Positions 45,754 through 55,577 of a stretch of 64,000 nucleotides of DNA are shown here, piece after piece. Source of the stretch: Pseudomonadota bacterium (lineage in GTDB: Bacteria > Pseudomonadota > Gammaproteobacteria > Eutrophobiales > Eutrophobiaceae); NCBI GenBank assembly GCA_013112535.1, contig JABFGI010000001.1, forward strand, positions 1 to 64,000, read 5' to 3'. Within the stretch, counting starts at the first letter, position 1; the number at the start of each line of letters is the position of its first letter. The translations under genes were made by a program, and so were the position numbers. The notes beneath the pieces were generated by a model. It did not search any database. It saw nothing but the letters and a program-made list of their open reading frames with translations, and had not been told where the DNA came from.

Positions 45754-46758
45754 ATGAAACGTTTTAATAAGAAACAAAGCGGTTTTACCTTGCTGGAATT
45801 ACTCGTTGTTGTCTCAATTCTGGCAATTATTGCGGGTGCAGTTATTTCATCAATCAGTGGTCAGGAAGAAACGGCCGGTCAAGGTGTGGCATTACATACG
45901 ATGGGTGCGTTAGAAAATGCAACTCGTCAGCATGTTGTCATTGCCAATGGTTTACCAAGTGGTCTTGATTCATTGTTGTGTGCTGATGTAAGTGCAATCG
46001 GTGCTGCAACTACTGCAGGTGTAACTGGTGCGGCTTTATTTGGTGCAGGTTCTGGTGATGCGGATACAGATGGAAACTTTGATGGTGGTTTGGCACCTGG
46101 ATTAATAGGTGATGGTTTAGTTACTGGCAGCGGAAAATTAATTAATGCGACATTAGAAGGTTTTGATGGCGTCACAATTACTGATGAGGAAGATTCAGCG
46201 GTAGCGAGACTCGTCGATGCAGGTATGACCAGATTACGTTATGCAGAGGTAGAAGCGTGTGACGCAGATGATGGCGATGTTGTTTCAGTTGGTGGTGACG
46301 TTGGTCAAGCCGGTGAAGATGATGGTCTTCCAGAAGTTCTTGGTAATACGATTTTCTGGGATGCAGCTAACGGTGGTTTCGGTATCAATTCAACGATTGA
46401 TGAAACTGCCGATTTAGAAGTAGCAATCTTGAAAGACCCAACTGAAATCGGTCAGACTGCTGGTGATGTTGTTGCAGTATTTGGTGTAGGTAACTTTAGC
46501 TCTTTCAGAGATAACAACATCATGTCACGTGGCCCTGTTGACGGTAATGTTGCAGGTGATGGTCAATATTACAGTCATTTTTCATTGGCAATTAAGGTTG
46601 CTGAAGGTGCGGCAAGTACTGGTGACGGTGTTGCGGTTGATGTGACTGAAGCAAATGGTATGTCAGCATTAGAACCACAAATCGTAGCTGTATTGGATTC
46701 AGACGGTGACGGTTTTGATGATGAAGTTGCTGAGTTCAACGGTCTTGAAGACGAGTAA
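45754..46758 (+). CDS. Large acidic type IV pilin-like protein, probable major subunit
   Basis: A 334-aa prepilin from ATG 45754 after GGGAGAAT. The leader MKRFNKKQSG is followed by FTLLELLVVVSILAIIAGAVISSI with Glu5 for prepilin peptidase processing. The mature head is very rich in Gly, Asp and Ala (repeated GDGxxDG- and DADDGDVVSV-like stretches, ending VLDSDGDGFDDEV), suggestive of calcium binding. It is about twice the size of common pilins. It is separated from the next gene by a terminator-like hairpin, which would favour its expression over downstream genes. Confidence 0.8.
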   Translation: MKRFNKKQSGFTLLELLVVVSILAIIAGAVISSISGQEETAGQGVALHTMGALENATRQHVVIANGLPSGLDSLLCADVSAIGAATTAGVTGAALFGAGSGDADTDGNFDGGLAPGLIGDGLVTGSGKLINATLEGFDGVTITDEEDSAVARLVDAGMTRLRYAEVEACDADDGDVVSVGGDVGQAGEDDGLPEVLGNTIFWDAANGGFGINSTIDETADLEVAILKDPTEIGQTAGDVVAVFGVGNFSSFRDNNIMSRGPVDGNVAGDGQYYSHFSLAIKVAEGAASTGDGVAVDVTEANGMSALEPQIVAVLDSDGDGFDDEVAEFNGLEDE

Positions 46759-46805
46759 TCTGATTAATGTGGTATACACATAAGTTAGATTGCTAACCTA
46801 AAAAA

Positions 46806-46840
46806 ACGAGTGGGCAGGGATGCCCTCTCGTTCTCTTTTA
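46806..46840 (+). terminator. Hairpin between the first pilin gene and the rest of the operon
   Basis: ACGAGTGGGCA-GGGA-TGCCCTCTCGT pairs at 10 of 11 positions and is followed by TCTCTTTT. It is probably a partial terminator that leaves the first pilin transcript in excess. Confidence 0.75.
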
Positions 46841-46863
46841 AAAAATAATAATAAGAGGTTGGC

Positions 46864-47568
46864 ATGGCGGGCATGCGGCACACAATATTACAATCCGGTT
46901 TTACACTTCTAGAATTAATCGTTGTTATTTTGATTATTGCTACTATCGCGCTCGGAATTTTTTCTATTTATGGCCCTGAATTTATAAGCGAGCAAGAAGA
47001 AACCCTTTCACTTTTTGAAATGAAACAAATCAGTAATGCAATTAGAGCTTTTGAAAAGGACAACCCCAATTTTAATTTAAGTCAACGTTGTACACCTGCC
47101 GATGCTACATTTTTAGTTCTGGAAGATACCCCCACTGACCCAGCTGCTGCACCATGTAATATTGATACAACACATGAAGATGTAGGTAATGGATGGAATG
47201 CTGATTATCGTTTAGGTTGGCGAGGTCCATATATAACAAAGACGGGTAATGAAATTGCTGATATTGATACTACTATTACGTTTGATGGTAATACAAACGG
47301 CGCTGCAGGAACCCAATTGAATGAAAATGTGATTTTAGATCCTTATGGTCACGCCTATTATCTTTTTGATCTTGATGACAATGATGCAGCAGCAGCAAGT
47401 GGTATTGCAGAACCAAGAATTGTAAGTGCCGGTTCGGATGGCATCTACGATGGTGCTGATTGTGATATAGCTGAAATACTCGATACTGATCCTGATTATT
47501 GTTCTTCTTCGGATCTATTATGCAATAGCCCCCTTGACTCTGACGATATCGTTTTGTGTTTAGACTGA
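46864..47568 (+). CDS. Type IV pilin-like protein 2
   Basis: A 234-aa prepilin-like protein: leader MAGMRHTILQSG, then FTLLELIVVILIIATIALGIF (Glu5). The head resembles the GspG type in layout, with GWRGPYITK, LDPYGHAYYLF and a late VSAGSDGIYDGADC, plus several Cys that could form disulfides. AGAGG precedes the ATG. The DPYGxAY and AGSDGxYD elements match the calcium-loop region of major pseudopilins. Confidence 0.82.
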   Translation: MAGMRHTILQSGFTLLELIVVILIIATIALGIFSIYGPEFISEQEETLSLFEMKQISNAIRAFEKDNPNFNLSQRCTPADATFLVLEDTPTDPAAAPCNIDTTHEDVGNGWNADYRLGWRGPYITKTGNEIADIDTTITFDGNTNGAAGTQLNENVILDPYGHAYYLFDLDDNDAAAASGIAEPRIVSAGSDGIYDGADCDIAEILDTDPDYCSSSDLLCNSPLDSDDIVLCLD

Positions 47569-47574
47569 TCTACC

Positions 47575-48603
47575 ATGAAAGTAGAAATAATAAATAAAAA
47601 AAGAATAATAGGTTTTACATTGTTAGAACTTGTTTTAGTTCTATTTATTCTTGCAATTTTGACTACTACTAGTTTGTCTTTTATAGAGAATGAAGATGGA
47701 CAAATTCGATATGAAGCATCTATTAAGAAGCGAGATGCTGTTATTGATGCGCTCTATAGAGAAAATTTGGAAGCTAATCAAAGAATTTTATCAGGTTACG
47801 TAGTGGATAATGGTTTGCTGCCGCCAATCGATGCAATTAACGATGACTCTGATGAAAGAATAAACTATTGGCTATTTGAAAACTCTTTTGAAATTTACAG
47901 TTCTGTCAATGCTTATTCTGACACAGATGGTATTACACCAGAGTTGTTAACTGACGGTACTAATAATTATCCCATGTTTAAAGGCTTTCGTTCAGGTGCG
48001 TATTTACGTGCCGATAATCGTTCAGGTAGTCCTAGTAGTAATGATGAGTTTAATGATGAATGGGGCGCAAACCTGTTTATTTCGGATATCGGTGAACCTA
48101 ATGCAAATGACATAATAATTGGTTTTGATGGTGATGGTGGTATTGATTTTGACTTGGATACTACAAATGATGAAACTCAATTAGTTAAGCCGGATCCGTT
48201 TAATGTGGATAATGATATAATTTTTTCTGAAGCAGACTGGACTGTAGACAGAGACCAATTACATATTATCTTTACAACAAATGATGCTGCTTGTGTAGGT
48301 TGTGATTATACCATTTCTATTTCAGTCTTCAGAAATAACACAACATGTGGTGCGACTGCATCAGATTGTTGGGATACTTACTATTATACATTAGCTGGTC
48401 TTAATGATGGTGATAGTCGTGATACGTTGGTTGATGCTGAAACATGGAACCATAATGGTAATGGAAGCGCTACACGCGTACCCGTTGGAGAACATCTTGC
48501 TGTTGTTCTGGATACAGCTGGTGATGCAACAACATTAGCTTCAGCACGTTTTAAAGTACTACCTAACTCTACTCAACCTACAGTAACTTTAACTGTACCT
48601 TAA
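47575..48603 (+). CDS. Type IV pilin-like protein 3
   Basis: A 342-aa prepilin-like protein: leader ending RIIG, then FTLLELVLVLFILAILTTTSLSF (Glu5). The large acidic head contains EWGANLFISDIGEPNAND and IIGFDGDGGIDFDL, two CxxC-type cysteine pairs (CVGCDY) and a Thr-rich C-terminus. It starts 6 bp after the preceding pilin. Its size suggests a tip or adhesin-bearing minor subunit; that is inferred. Confidence 0.78.
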   Translation: MKVEIINKKRIIGFTLLELVLVLFILAILTTTSLSFIENEDGQIRYEASIKKRDAVIDALYRENLEANQRILSGYVVDNGLLPPIDAINDDSDERINYWLFENSFEIYSSVNAYSDTDGITPELLTDGTNNYPMFKGFRSGAYLRADNRSGSPSSNDEFNDEWGANLFISDIGEPNANDIIIGFDGDGGIDFDLDTTNDETQLVKPDPFNVDNDIIFSEADWTVDRDQLHIIFTTNDAACVGCDYTISISVFRNNTTCGATASDCWDTYYYTLAGLNDGDSRDTLVDAETWNHNGNGSATRVPVGEHLAVVLDTAGDATTLASARFKVLPNSTQPTVTLTVP

Positions 48604-48605
48604 TC

Positions 48606-50366
48606 ATGCTCAAAATTGACATTAATAAATTTAGAAAAAATAAAAAATCAGGGTTGAGTAAACCGCTGTTGGTTTTAATGAGCGATGGTTTTGGTTTGTT
48701 GGCTGCTATTATTGAAGTTAATAATAAAACAAAAATAATTGTTTCGGCGCGTTCTACGTTGTCTGATCCGTTCTCAGCATTAATGGAAGTTGCGGGTAAG
48801 ATGACGTTTAGTGCTGGTGGCAAATTACCTAAAGAAGCTATTGTATTACATGCGCATGCTATCCCTTCCATTCTTGAATTACCGATTGAAAACGTCGATG
48901 CGTTAGAAAAATCAAAGTTACAAGAATTAGTGCGTTGGGAAATGGAGTCAATTTTTTCTGATCTTGTTCCACGTGATAACCTGGGTTGGTTACTTGTTGG
49001 TTTAGGTTACTTAAGTGAGGGACAGCGGGATGTTCTGATTAGAACACTTGAGTCAGAAAATGCAGGTAATAATAAAAAAGTTCGAATTGGTGAACTCGCG
49101 ATTCGTGAAGGGTATATTGATCGAGAACAATTGGAAGAATGTTTGAAAGTACAGGATCAATTGCAATTGCAGGATCAACGCATCAAGTGCGGATGGAGTC
49201 CATTAATAAATTCCAACACTGTTCGTTGGATAGCAACAGCGATTAATAATGGTATTCATGAGCAGTGGGTTTCTGCATTTAAATCTGTTTCAAGTAAGGG
49301 AACGTTTGGTAAGGTTAATCTGGATAAATTTTATCCGTATATCGGTACCAGTGCGATACAAATTTCTGATGTTTATGCTAATGAAGAATGTTATGTGTTG
49401 GAATTACACCAGCCTTATCTGGCGTTAATGACATTTCGCGAAGGGTGCTTATTACAATGCTTTAGTCTGGAATGCAGTGGTAACACACCACACCTGGGCG
49501 ATGTAGAAACTTTGTTGCATAGTTATGAAATACCCGAAGAAAGTGAGGTTTATCTATTAGTTTCATCTGCTGATCGAAATCCTCTTCGAGAAGAACTTGA
49601 ACAAAGCCTCTTATATAAATTTAAATTACTTGAACGTGAGCTTGTTTTACCTGCCAGTGTGTCGGGAGATATATCCAGTGCGGAATCTGTTATGATTGCA
49701 GGTGCTGCAATGAATTACACGAGTAATAGTCATCAACTTATTGTTCCTGTGCAGGGGCAGGAACCGCCCCCACCTTTATATAAAAGGACAGAGTTTAAAA
49801 TTGCTTCCTCTGTTCTTGCGTTCGCCATCTTATTAGGTGGTATTGAAAGTGTTTTAGCCTGGAAAGTTGATAAATTGGAAGTAAAGCTTGATGCGGTTGA
49901 AGAAAGGCTTAATCGACAGGAACTGGTTAAAAAGGATATGCGTGCGTCAAAAAAGGCGCAACAAAGACTTGAAGAAGTAAATTATGAATATAATGAGTTA
50001 ATTGCTTTAAAAGGTTTGATGGAATCGGTATTGGTAACACGTCAGAAATTTACATCAGAATTTCTTGATATAGTCACCCGTAATCTAAATGATAATCTGG
50101 TTATTAATTCGATAGAAGAACTGGAATGGAACAAGTTTGTGATAGATGGCTGGGCTCTTGATCAACCCTCAATTGATTATTATGGACAGGAATTGTCACG
50201 CGATTTAAAAAAATGGAGCATGATTATCGCTGAAAACCCAAGTAGTCTTGGAAGAAATACGGCAGGTTTGACCGGTTATAATTTTAAGTTTGTACTTCAA
50301 AAAAAGCCAACTGGTTTAATTCAACACGCAACTAATTCATCTTTTACGCAAAGGAAGAAAAGATGA
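48606..50366 (+). CDS. PilM-PilN fusion with an internal MshEN-like segment
   Basis: A 586-aa protein. The N-terminal about 380 residues form a cytoplasmic actin-like (PilM/MshI-type) domain. Inside it, near 158-185, is VRIGELAIREGYIDREQLEECLKVQDQL, the pattern of the MshEN/GspE N-terminal repeat. A membrane helix lies at about 392-412 (KIASSVLAFAILLGGIESVLA), followed by a coiled coil and a PilN-like periplasmic domain (NLNDNLVINSIEELEWNKFVIDGWALD). It replaces separate PilM and PilN, as in MshI/GspL-type proteins. It overlaps the PilO-like gene by ATGA. Confidence 0.78.
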   Translation: MLKIDINKFRKNKKSGLSKPLLVLMSDGFGLLAAIIEVNNKTKIIVSARSTLSDPFSALMEVAGKMTFSAGGKLPKEAIVLHAHAIPSILELPIENVDALEKSKLQELVRWEMESIFSDLVPRDNLGWLLVGLGYLSEGQRDVLIRTLESENAGNNKKVRIGELAIREGYIDREQLEECLKVQDQLQLQDQRIKCGWSPLINSNTVRWIATAINNGIHEQWVSAFKSVSSKGTFGKVNLDKFYPYIGTSAIQISDVYANEECYVLELHQPYLALMTFREGCLLQCFSLECSGNTPHLGDVETLLHSYEIPEESEVYLLVSSADRNPLREELEQSLLYKFKLLERELVLPASVSGDISSAESVMIAGAAMNYTSNSHQLIVPVQGQEPPPPLYKRTEFKIASSVLAFAILLGGIESVLAWKVDKLEVKLDAVEERLNRQELVKKDMRASKKAQQRLEEVNYEYNELIALKGLMESVLVTRQKFTSEFLDIVTRNLNDNLVINSIEELEWNKFVIDGWALDQPSIDYYGQELSRDLKKWSMIIAENPSSLGRNTAGLTGYNFKFVLQKKPTGLIQHATNSSFTQRKKR

Positions 50367-51058
50367 CATACCTTGAAGGAAAAACACAAAGAGAAAAAAT
50401 ATTGCTTATTGGTCTTGTGGTGGCTTTTATTTTCGGTGGTTATTTAATGATCCGGGTTAAACCAGCAATCCAGGACTTTAAAAAAACAGAAGAGTTAGTG
50501 AAAAAACAGGAACGTAAATATAACCAGTTATTAAAAGAAACAGGTAATACCAAACCGTCTAATGCACTTCTAAAGGAAATTTCGGCAGTTGAAAAAAAAT
50601 TAGAAAAAGAAAAGCTGAACTTGAGTGGACTTGATTTATCTTTTGTAGACTTAAGTAATCAGGAAGCTGTGCATTCACTTATAACCGAAATTACAATTGC
50701 TGCTGAAAAAAATTATTTGCAAGTTTTGGGAAAACAAAATGAAATGATGGAGCTTGCTTCTCTGGTAGGTAAAAAATCTATGCTAGTTGTCAATAACGTT
50801 AAAGGGGCTAATAAGAATAAAAAAAGTAACAAAGTCTCTCAAACAGGTAATTCTATTGTATCTAATAATAAGAATCTAAAACGACACATGTTCAAGCTAC
50901 AAGTGAGAGGAACATTCAGTTCTGTTTATAAATTTATAAATGATTTGGATAATTTGCGTTATGGCGTTTTGATTGCGCGTATAAAACTTTCAACAGATGA
51001 AGAAAATACTTATAACGGACGTCGCTTGATTACTACAGATCTTACTTTGGCGATTTGA
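50363..51058 (+). CDS. PilO/GspM-like inner-membrane protein
   Basis: A 231-aa protein with a short cytoplasmic start, one membrane helix (about 13-29, ILLIGLVVAFIFGGYLM), a lysine-rich coiled coil (VKKQERKYNQLLKE, EKKLEKEKLNLS) and a ferredoxin-like periplasmic domain (FKLQVRGTFSSVYKFINDLDNLRYGVLIARIKLS) of the PilO type. A lysine/asparagine-rich loop interrupts the domain near 145-170. It should pair with the PilN part of the upstream protein. Confidence 0.8.
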   Translation: MTYLEGKTQREKILLIGLVVAFIFGGYLMIRVKPAIQDFKKTEELVKKQERKYNQLLKETGNTKPSNALLKEISAVEKKLEKEKLNLSGLDLSFVDLSNQEAVHSLITEITIAAEKNYLQVLGKQNEMMELASLVGKKSMLVVNNVKGANKNKKSNKVSQTGNSIVSNNKNLKRHMFKLQVRGTFSSVYKFINDLDNLRYGVLIARIKLSTDEENTYNGRRLITTDLTLAI

Positions 51059-52170
51059 TGATGGATAACACTATATTTCAATTGTTACTGGATGAAGTTG
51101 TTAATCATGGTGCTTCTGATCTGCATTTGTCATGTAAGTGCAAGCCGGTTATTCGTATGCATGGCGAGCTTGTTGCTATGGAAAGTTATTCGATTACTGA
51201 AGAGAGCGATCTGAATAGTGTTATTAGTTTAGTGTTAAACGAAAAACAATCAGATGTTCTTAAAGATAAGCTTAGTTATGACATTGGTTATTCCAGTGAT
51301 CGTGGTGAACGTTATCGTATTAATATTTATTATGAACGCGGCTCACTTGCTTTGGCTATTCGCTGGTTAAATGGTGAAATGCAAAATTTTGAAGAGCTAA
51401 ATCTTCCTGCACAACTTGCGGAATTATCTCGGCTTAAAGATGGTTTAGTATTAATGACAGGAGCTACTGGTAGCGGTAAAACGACTGCGTTAGCCAGTGT
51501 TTTAAACCAGATTAACGAATATAGACCCTGCCATATTTTAACAATTGAAGACCCAATTGAATTTATACATGAAAATAAAATGGCAGTTGTGCATCAACGT
51601 GAAGTTGGTGTTGATGTTTTATCATTTGCCGATGCTATGCGTAGTGCGTTAAGGGAAGACCCGGATGTTGTTCTGGTTGGTGAGATGCGTGATCTGGAAA
51701 CAATGCGTGCAGCATTAATGGTTGCCGAAACAGGACACCTTGTTTTTTCGACATTACATACCAATGATGCTGTTGGTGTTATAGATCGTATGATTGGTGC
51801 ATTTCCAGGCGCGGAACAAAATAATGTCAGGCAACAGCTTTCGATGGTGTTACGCGCAGTAGTTACGCAAACTTTAGTTAAAAATTTTAATGAAGATGGC
51901 CGTGTTCCAATAAATGAAATTCTCTGGGTTAATCATGCTGTTTCACATTTAATCAGGGAGCATAAACCTGAACAGATACGTTCTGTTATGGAAACAGGAA
52001 AAGACTATGGTAATCAAACATTGGAGCAAGCAATAGCTGCCAGAGTGATTAATAAAGAAATCAGTATGGAACAAGGATTGAAACTGACAACTAGAGCAGA
52101 ACAATTGAAAGAATTAGTCAACTTGGAACAAAAACGTCCGGTTTATAGTAGACGAGGTAATCGGACATGA
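51058..52170 (+). CDS. pilT: PilT-like retraction ATPase
   Basis: A 370-aa ATPase of the PilT class: short N-terminal PAS-like domain (GASDLHLSCKCKPVIRMHGEL), Walker A GATGSGKTT, Asp box LTIEDPIEFIHE, Walker B DVVLVGEMRD and His box TGHLVFSTLHTNDA. No zinc motif, consistent with PilT and not PilB. The ATG at 51058 overlaps the previous stop. Such a gene is expected in pili that retract and is not part of T2SS or MSHA loci. Confidence 0.9.
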   Translation: MMDNTIFQLLLDEVVNHGASDLHLSCKCKPVIRMHGELVAMESYSITEESDLNSVISLVLNEKQSDVLKDKLSYDIGYSSDRGERYRINIYYERGSLALAIRWLNGEMQNFEELNLPAQLAELSRLKDGLVLMTGATGSGKTTALASVLNQINEYRPCHILTIEDPIEFIHENKMAVVHQREVGVDVLSFADAMRSALREDPDVVLVGEMRDLETMRAALMVAETGHLVFSTLHTNDAVGVIDRMIGAFPGAEQNNVRQQLSMVLRAVVTQTLVKNFNEDGRVPINEILWVNHAVSHLIREHKPEQIRSVMETGKDYGNQTLEQAIAARVINKEISMEQGLKLTTRAEQLKELVNLEQKRPVYSRRGNRT

Positions 52171-53798
52171 TTCAGGAAAAGGCTATATTGCAAGCTGCGG
52201 TTAATGAAGGATTATTAAACGAGCAAGATATCAGTCAGGCAAAAATGGTAGCACGACGGGATCAACGTGATCTTTTATCAACTTTAGGTTTTTTACACAG
52301 AATACCGGTTGTCAGTTTCTATAGAGCTTATGCTCAGTATCATGATTTGCGTTTTTTAAATGCAGCTGAATTAAAGCCCAACGTGAAACTTGCACGAAAA
52401 TGTGGTTATGGCCTGATGACCACTCGTAAACTATTCCCGGTAACATTGGATGGTAGTGATGAAAGAATTTGCGTTGCATGTGCTGCTGCTCCTGATAATA
52501 GTGTCAAACGACAACTTGTGCGTAGTCTGGGTGTTCAAGATATTGAATATTGTCTTGCAGATATGCGCGCAATTGAAACAGCCATTCATCAACTTGAACC
52601 GGTTTTGAATCCTTTAATTGATGTTACATCAAATAAGACGATTAATGATTTTGACCCCGTTAAAGAGCTGGATGATATTTTAGATCAAGCTTATTTACAC
52701 CGATCGTCTGATGTTCATTTCGAACCACTTAAAGAGCAGATGATGATTCGGTTTCGTATCGATGGTAGTTTGCAGGAAACGCCAAACAGGTATAACAAGG
52801 AACAGGCAGCAGGGTTAATCAGCCGAATTAAAGTTTTATCTAAACTTGATATCGCAGAAACACGTATGCCACAGGATGGGGGTATGACGCATCGCGTTGA
52901 AAATGGCGTTGAATTTGATATTCGAGTTGCAACGATACCCTGTCGTTTTGGTGAAAGAGCAACACTACGTTTATTAGGTACCGAAGCAAAATTATTCAGT
53001 TTGAAAGAACTGGGTATGGATGATGAAGAATTAAAAAAGTTCGCCAAGGCAATTCAATTACCTCATGGCATGATTCTGATTACCGGGCCGACGGGTAGTG
53101 GCAAATCGACATCTCTATATGCTGCGCTTAAAGAAATTAACACACCAGATTTAAATATTCTGACTGCCGAAGATCCAGTAGAACAACCTTTAGAAACTAT
53201 TTCTCAAGTACAGGTTGGTGTAAAAGTTAATTTTGCAGGTGCATTAAGAAGTTTTCTTAGACATGATCCTGATGTCATCATGGTTGGTGAAATTCGTGAC
53301 GGAGAAACAGCTGATGTTGCGATGAAAGCAGCAATGACTGGACATTTGGTTTTCTCTACATTACACACTAATACCGCAGTAGCATGTATTAATCGACTTC
53401 GCGATCTTGGTGCAGAGCCTTTTCTGGTTGCTTCTACATTGATTGCCGCAATAGCACAACGACTTGCAAGAAAGCTTTGTTCAAATTGTAAGTTACCATT
53501 CGAGATTGATGATTATCATAAAGATAAATTGAATCTTTCAGATGTAGAAATGAAGTCATTATTTAAACCGGCAGGTTGTGCTCATTGTTCTGATACAGGT
53601 TATCAGGGACGAGTGGCCCTATTTGAAACATTATGGATTGATACGGAAGTTAGAAAGGCGATTACTCGTGGTGCTTCGGAAGAAGAAATTTTAGATTTAG
53701 CGCAGGATTACACTAGTCTTGCACAGGATGGACGTCGTAAATTTGTCAATGGGCAAACCAGCTTGCAAGAGCTACAGCGGTTGGCGATAGCATTATGA
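52167..53798 (+). CDS. GspE/PilB-like assembly ATPase
   Basis: A 543-aa extension ATPase. The N-terminal domain (about 1-150) is of the MshEN type (AVNEGLLNEQDISQAKMVARR). The core has Walker A GPTGSGKSTS, Asp box LTAEDPVEQP, Walker B VIMVGEIRDGE, His box TGHLVFSTLHTNT and the zinc cysteines CSNC ... CAHC. Start overlaps the PilT-like stop and end overlaps the platform gene, both by ATGA. Confidence 0.93.
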   Translation: MIQEKAILQAAVNEGLLNEQDISQAKMVARRDQRDLLSTLGFLHRIPVVSFYRAYAQYHDLRFLNAAELKPNVKLARKCGYGLMTTRKLFPVTLDGSDERICVACAAAPDNSVKRQLVRSLGVQDIEYCLADMRAIETAIHQLEPVLNPLIDVTSNKTINDFDPVKELDDILDQAYLHRSSDVHFEPLKEQMMIRFRIDGSLQETPNRYNKEQAAGLISRIKVLSKLDIAETRMPQDGGMTHRVENGVEFDIRVATIPCRFGERATLRLLGTEAKLFSLKELGMDDEELKKFAKAIQLPHGMILITGPTGSGKSTSLYAALKEINTPDLNILTAEDPVEQPLETISQVQVGVKVNFAGALRSFLRHDPDVIMVGEIRDGETADVAMKAAMTGHLVFSTLHTNTAVACINRLRDLGAEPFLVASTLIAAIAQRLARKLCSNCKLPFEIDDYHKDKLNLSDVEMKSLFKPAGCAHCSDTGYQGRVALFETLWIDTEVRKAITRGASEEEILDLAQDYTSLAQDGRRKFVNGQTSLQELQRLAIAL

Positions 53799-55018
53799 GA
53801 CAATTTAACTATAACGCTATTGATGAAAAAGGCGAAGAGCATAGTGGCTTTATCGAAGCAATTGATCAAAATATGGTTTTGCAACAACTTCGTCAAAGAG
53901 GGTTGTATGTATTGCAATTGCAGGAAGATGAAATCTCTCTTGAGCAAAAAGAAGTTGAGCCGGATTTCTGGTCTGAGCTTAATGCCTATACACCTGTAAC
54001 AACCTCGCAAAAAGTGTTTTTCTTTAAACAATTGGCATTAATGTTACGTTCGGGCATGTCAATTACCGAAGCGTTTGACATCATCACAAAGATGCAACAT
54101 GGGCGCATGCGGCAAATTTCGTCGAAGATAAATAAACGAATAAAAAGTGGCGAATCATTTTCAAAAGCGATGAGCCAATACAAACGTGTCTTTTCAAAAT
54201 TAGCTGTTCAAATGATACATAGTGCAGAAACCAGTGGAGAGCTGGATGTCGCATTAATGCGCATAGCGAGTTATCTGGAACATAAATCTGCTTTAAAAAA
54301 GCAGGTTATGTCTGCAATGATGTACCCAGCTTTTACATTGCTGGCTGCAATCGGTGTCTTTATATTCCTGTTAGTCTACATTATTCCCAAGTTTCAGACT
54401 TTTCTTGAGAATTCAGGTAAAAAAATTCCTGCTTCTACTCAAGCCATGATTGATTTAGGTAATTTCTTCGCTACATACTGGGTAATACTATTATTATTAT
54501 TTATTTGTAGTGTAATTGCATTTATTGTTTTTTATAAAAGACCATCAGGCAAACTCATTGTTGACCGTTTGATACTTGGTATACCTATTGTCGGTGCAAC
54601 AATAACTGCTGCAGCTATGGCACAACTTAGTTGGGGTTTAGCAGTATTATTAAGAAGTGGTATTCCTGTCGTTGATTCTCTTCGTATTATTTCTGAAATG
54701 ATCAGTAACAGCATTATTGCACGAAATGTTAATCGTGCATCTGACAAGGTATTACATGGCCAGGATCTCGGTGCAAGCTTTAATCAGGCATTTATATCTA
54801 CTTTAGTTAAACAACTCATGATTGTAGGTGAACGTTCCGGTAATCTGGTTCAGATTATGGAAGAAGCGAGTGTCTATTATGAAGATGATCTTCGATCAAA
54901 AACAAAAGCGTTGGCAAATGCTGTCGAACCGATTTCAATATTACTTATAGGTAGTATTGTTGGTTTTGTTTATTACGGTTTTTTCAAAGCTGTTATGGCG
55001 GTTTCTACCGGGAGATGA
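53795..55018 (+). CDS. PilC/GspF-like platform protein
   Basis: A 407-aa inner-membrane protein with the duplicated T2SSF domain: FKQLALMLRSGMSITEAFDII and, in the second half, LSWGLAVLLRSGIPVVDSLRII. Membrane helices lie near 175-200, 225-245 and 375-400. The N-terminal domain starts MRQFNYNAIDEKGEEHSGFI. It partners the two ATPases. Confidence 0.93.
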   Translation: MRQFNYNAIDEKGEEHSGFIEAIDQNMVLQQLRQRGLYVLQLQEDEISLEQKEVEPDFWSELNAYTPVTTSQKVFFFKQLALMLRSGMSITEAFDIITKMQHGRMRQISSKINKRIKSGESFSKAMSQYKRVFSKLAVQMIHSAETSGELDVALMRIASYLEHKSALKKQVMSAMMYPAFTLLAAIGVFIFLLVYIIPKFQTFLENSGKKIPASTQAMIDLGNFFATYWVILLLLFICSVIAFIVFYKRPSGKLIVDRLILGIPIVGATITAAAMAQLSWGLAVLLRSGIPVVDSLRIISEMISNSIIARNVNRASDKVLHGQDLGASFNQAFISTLVKQLMIVGERSGNLVQIMEEASVYYEDDLRSKTKALANAVEPISILLIGSIVGFVYYGFFKAVMAVSTGR

Positions 55019-55572
55019 TTGTGGGAAAAAGTATAAAAATATGGTCTCTTCTATTGTTCATTATTTTGCCGTCCATATTATTTGCCGAGCAAAATAATAA
55101 AGTTAATAAAGAAAAAACTATTTTAGATGTTCTGGCTGAAAGAACAGAAACGATGAATGAATCACTGAAGAAATATACTGTCGCTGATTTAAAAGAAGTA
55201 TTTTCAAATAGCAATGATAATAATGAGAGCGAGGATGAAGTTCCTTTGCGTGATCCATTTAACCTTTCCGATAAAATGGGTATGCAGACTCCGGGTGGTT
55301 CTGTTGGGCCAACATCATTTTTACCCAGTTTTGATCAAAAGAAAATTCCAAAATTAAAACTTAAGGGTGTTATTAATCCAGACGCAAATTCACCTAAAGA
55401 ACTTCTAGCATTATTGGAAGTTAATAGTAAAGAGGTTTATATGGTCAGAGTTGGTGATGAACTTAGTTATGATCCGACGAATCCTTCCGCAGCGATGAAG
55501 ATAGTTACAATTTCCCGACTAAGTGTAACTGTCCAGGTGGGTAGTTTAGGTAACGTTTTGATAGTTAGATAA
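55015..55572 (+). CDS. PilP/GspC-like periplasmic protein
   Basis: A 185-aa protein with an N-terminal signal or anchor (IKIWSLLLFIILPSILFA), an acidic linker (SNDNNESEDEVPLRDPFNLS) containing the RDPF motif common in PilP, and a beta-sandwich HR domain (KLKLKGVINPD ... MVRVGDELSYD ... SRLSVTVQVGSLGNVLIVR). It probably links the PilN/O layer to the secretin. It overlaps the platform gene by ATGA. Confidence 0.8.
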   Translation: MIVGKSIKIWSLLLFIILPSILFAEQNNKVNKEKTILDVLAERTETMNESLKKYTVADLKEVFSNSNDNNESEDEVPLRDPFNLSDKMGMQTPGGSVGPTSFLPSFDQKKIPKLKLKGVINPDANSPKELLALLEVNSKEVYMVRVGDELSYDPTNPSAAMKIVTISRLSVTVQVGSLGNVLIVR

Positions 55573-55577
55573 TAAAA

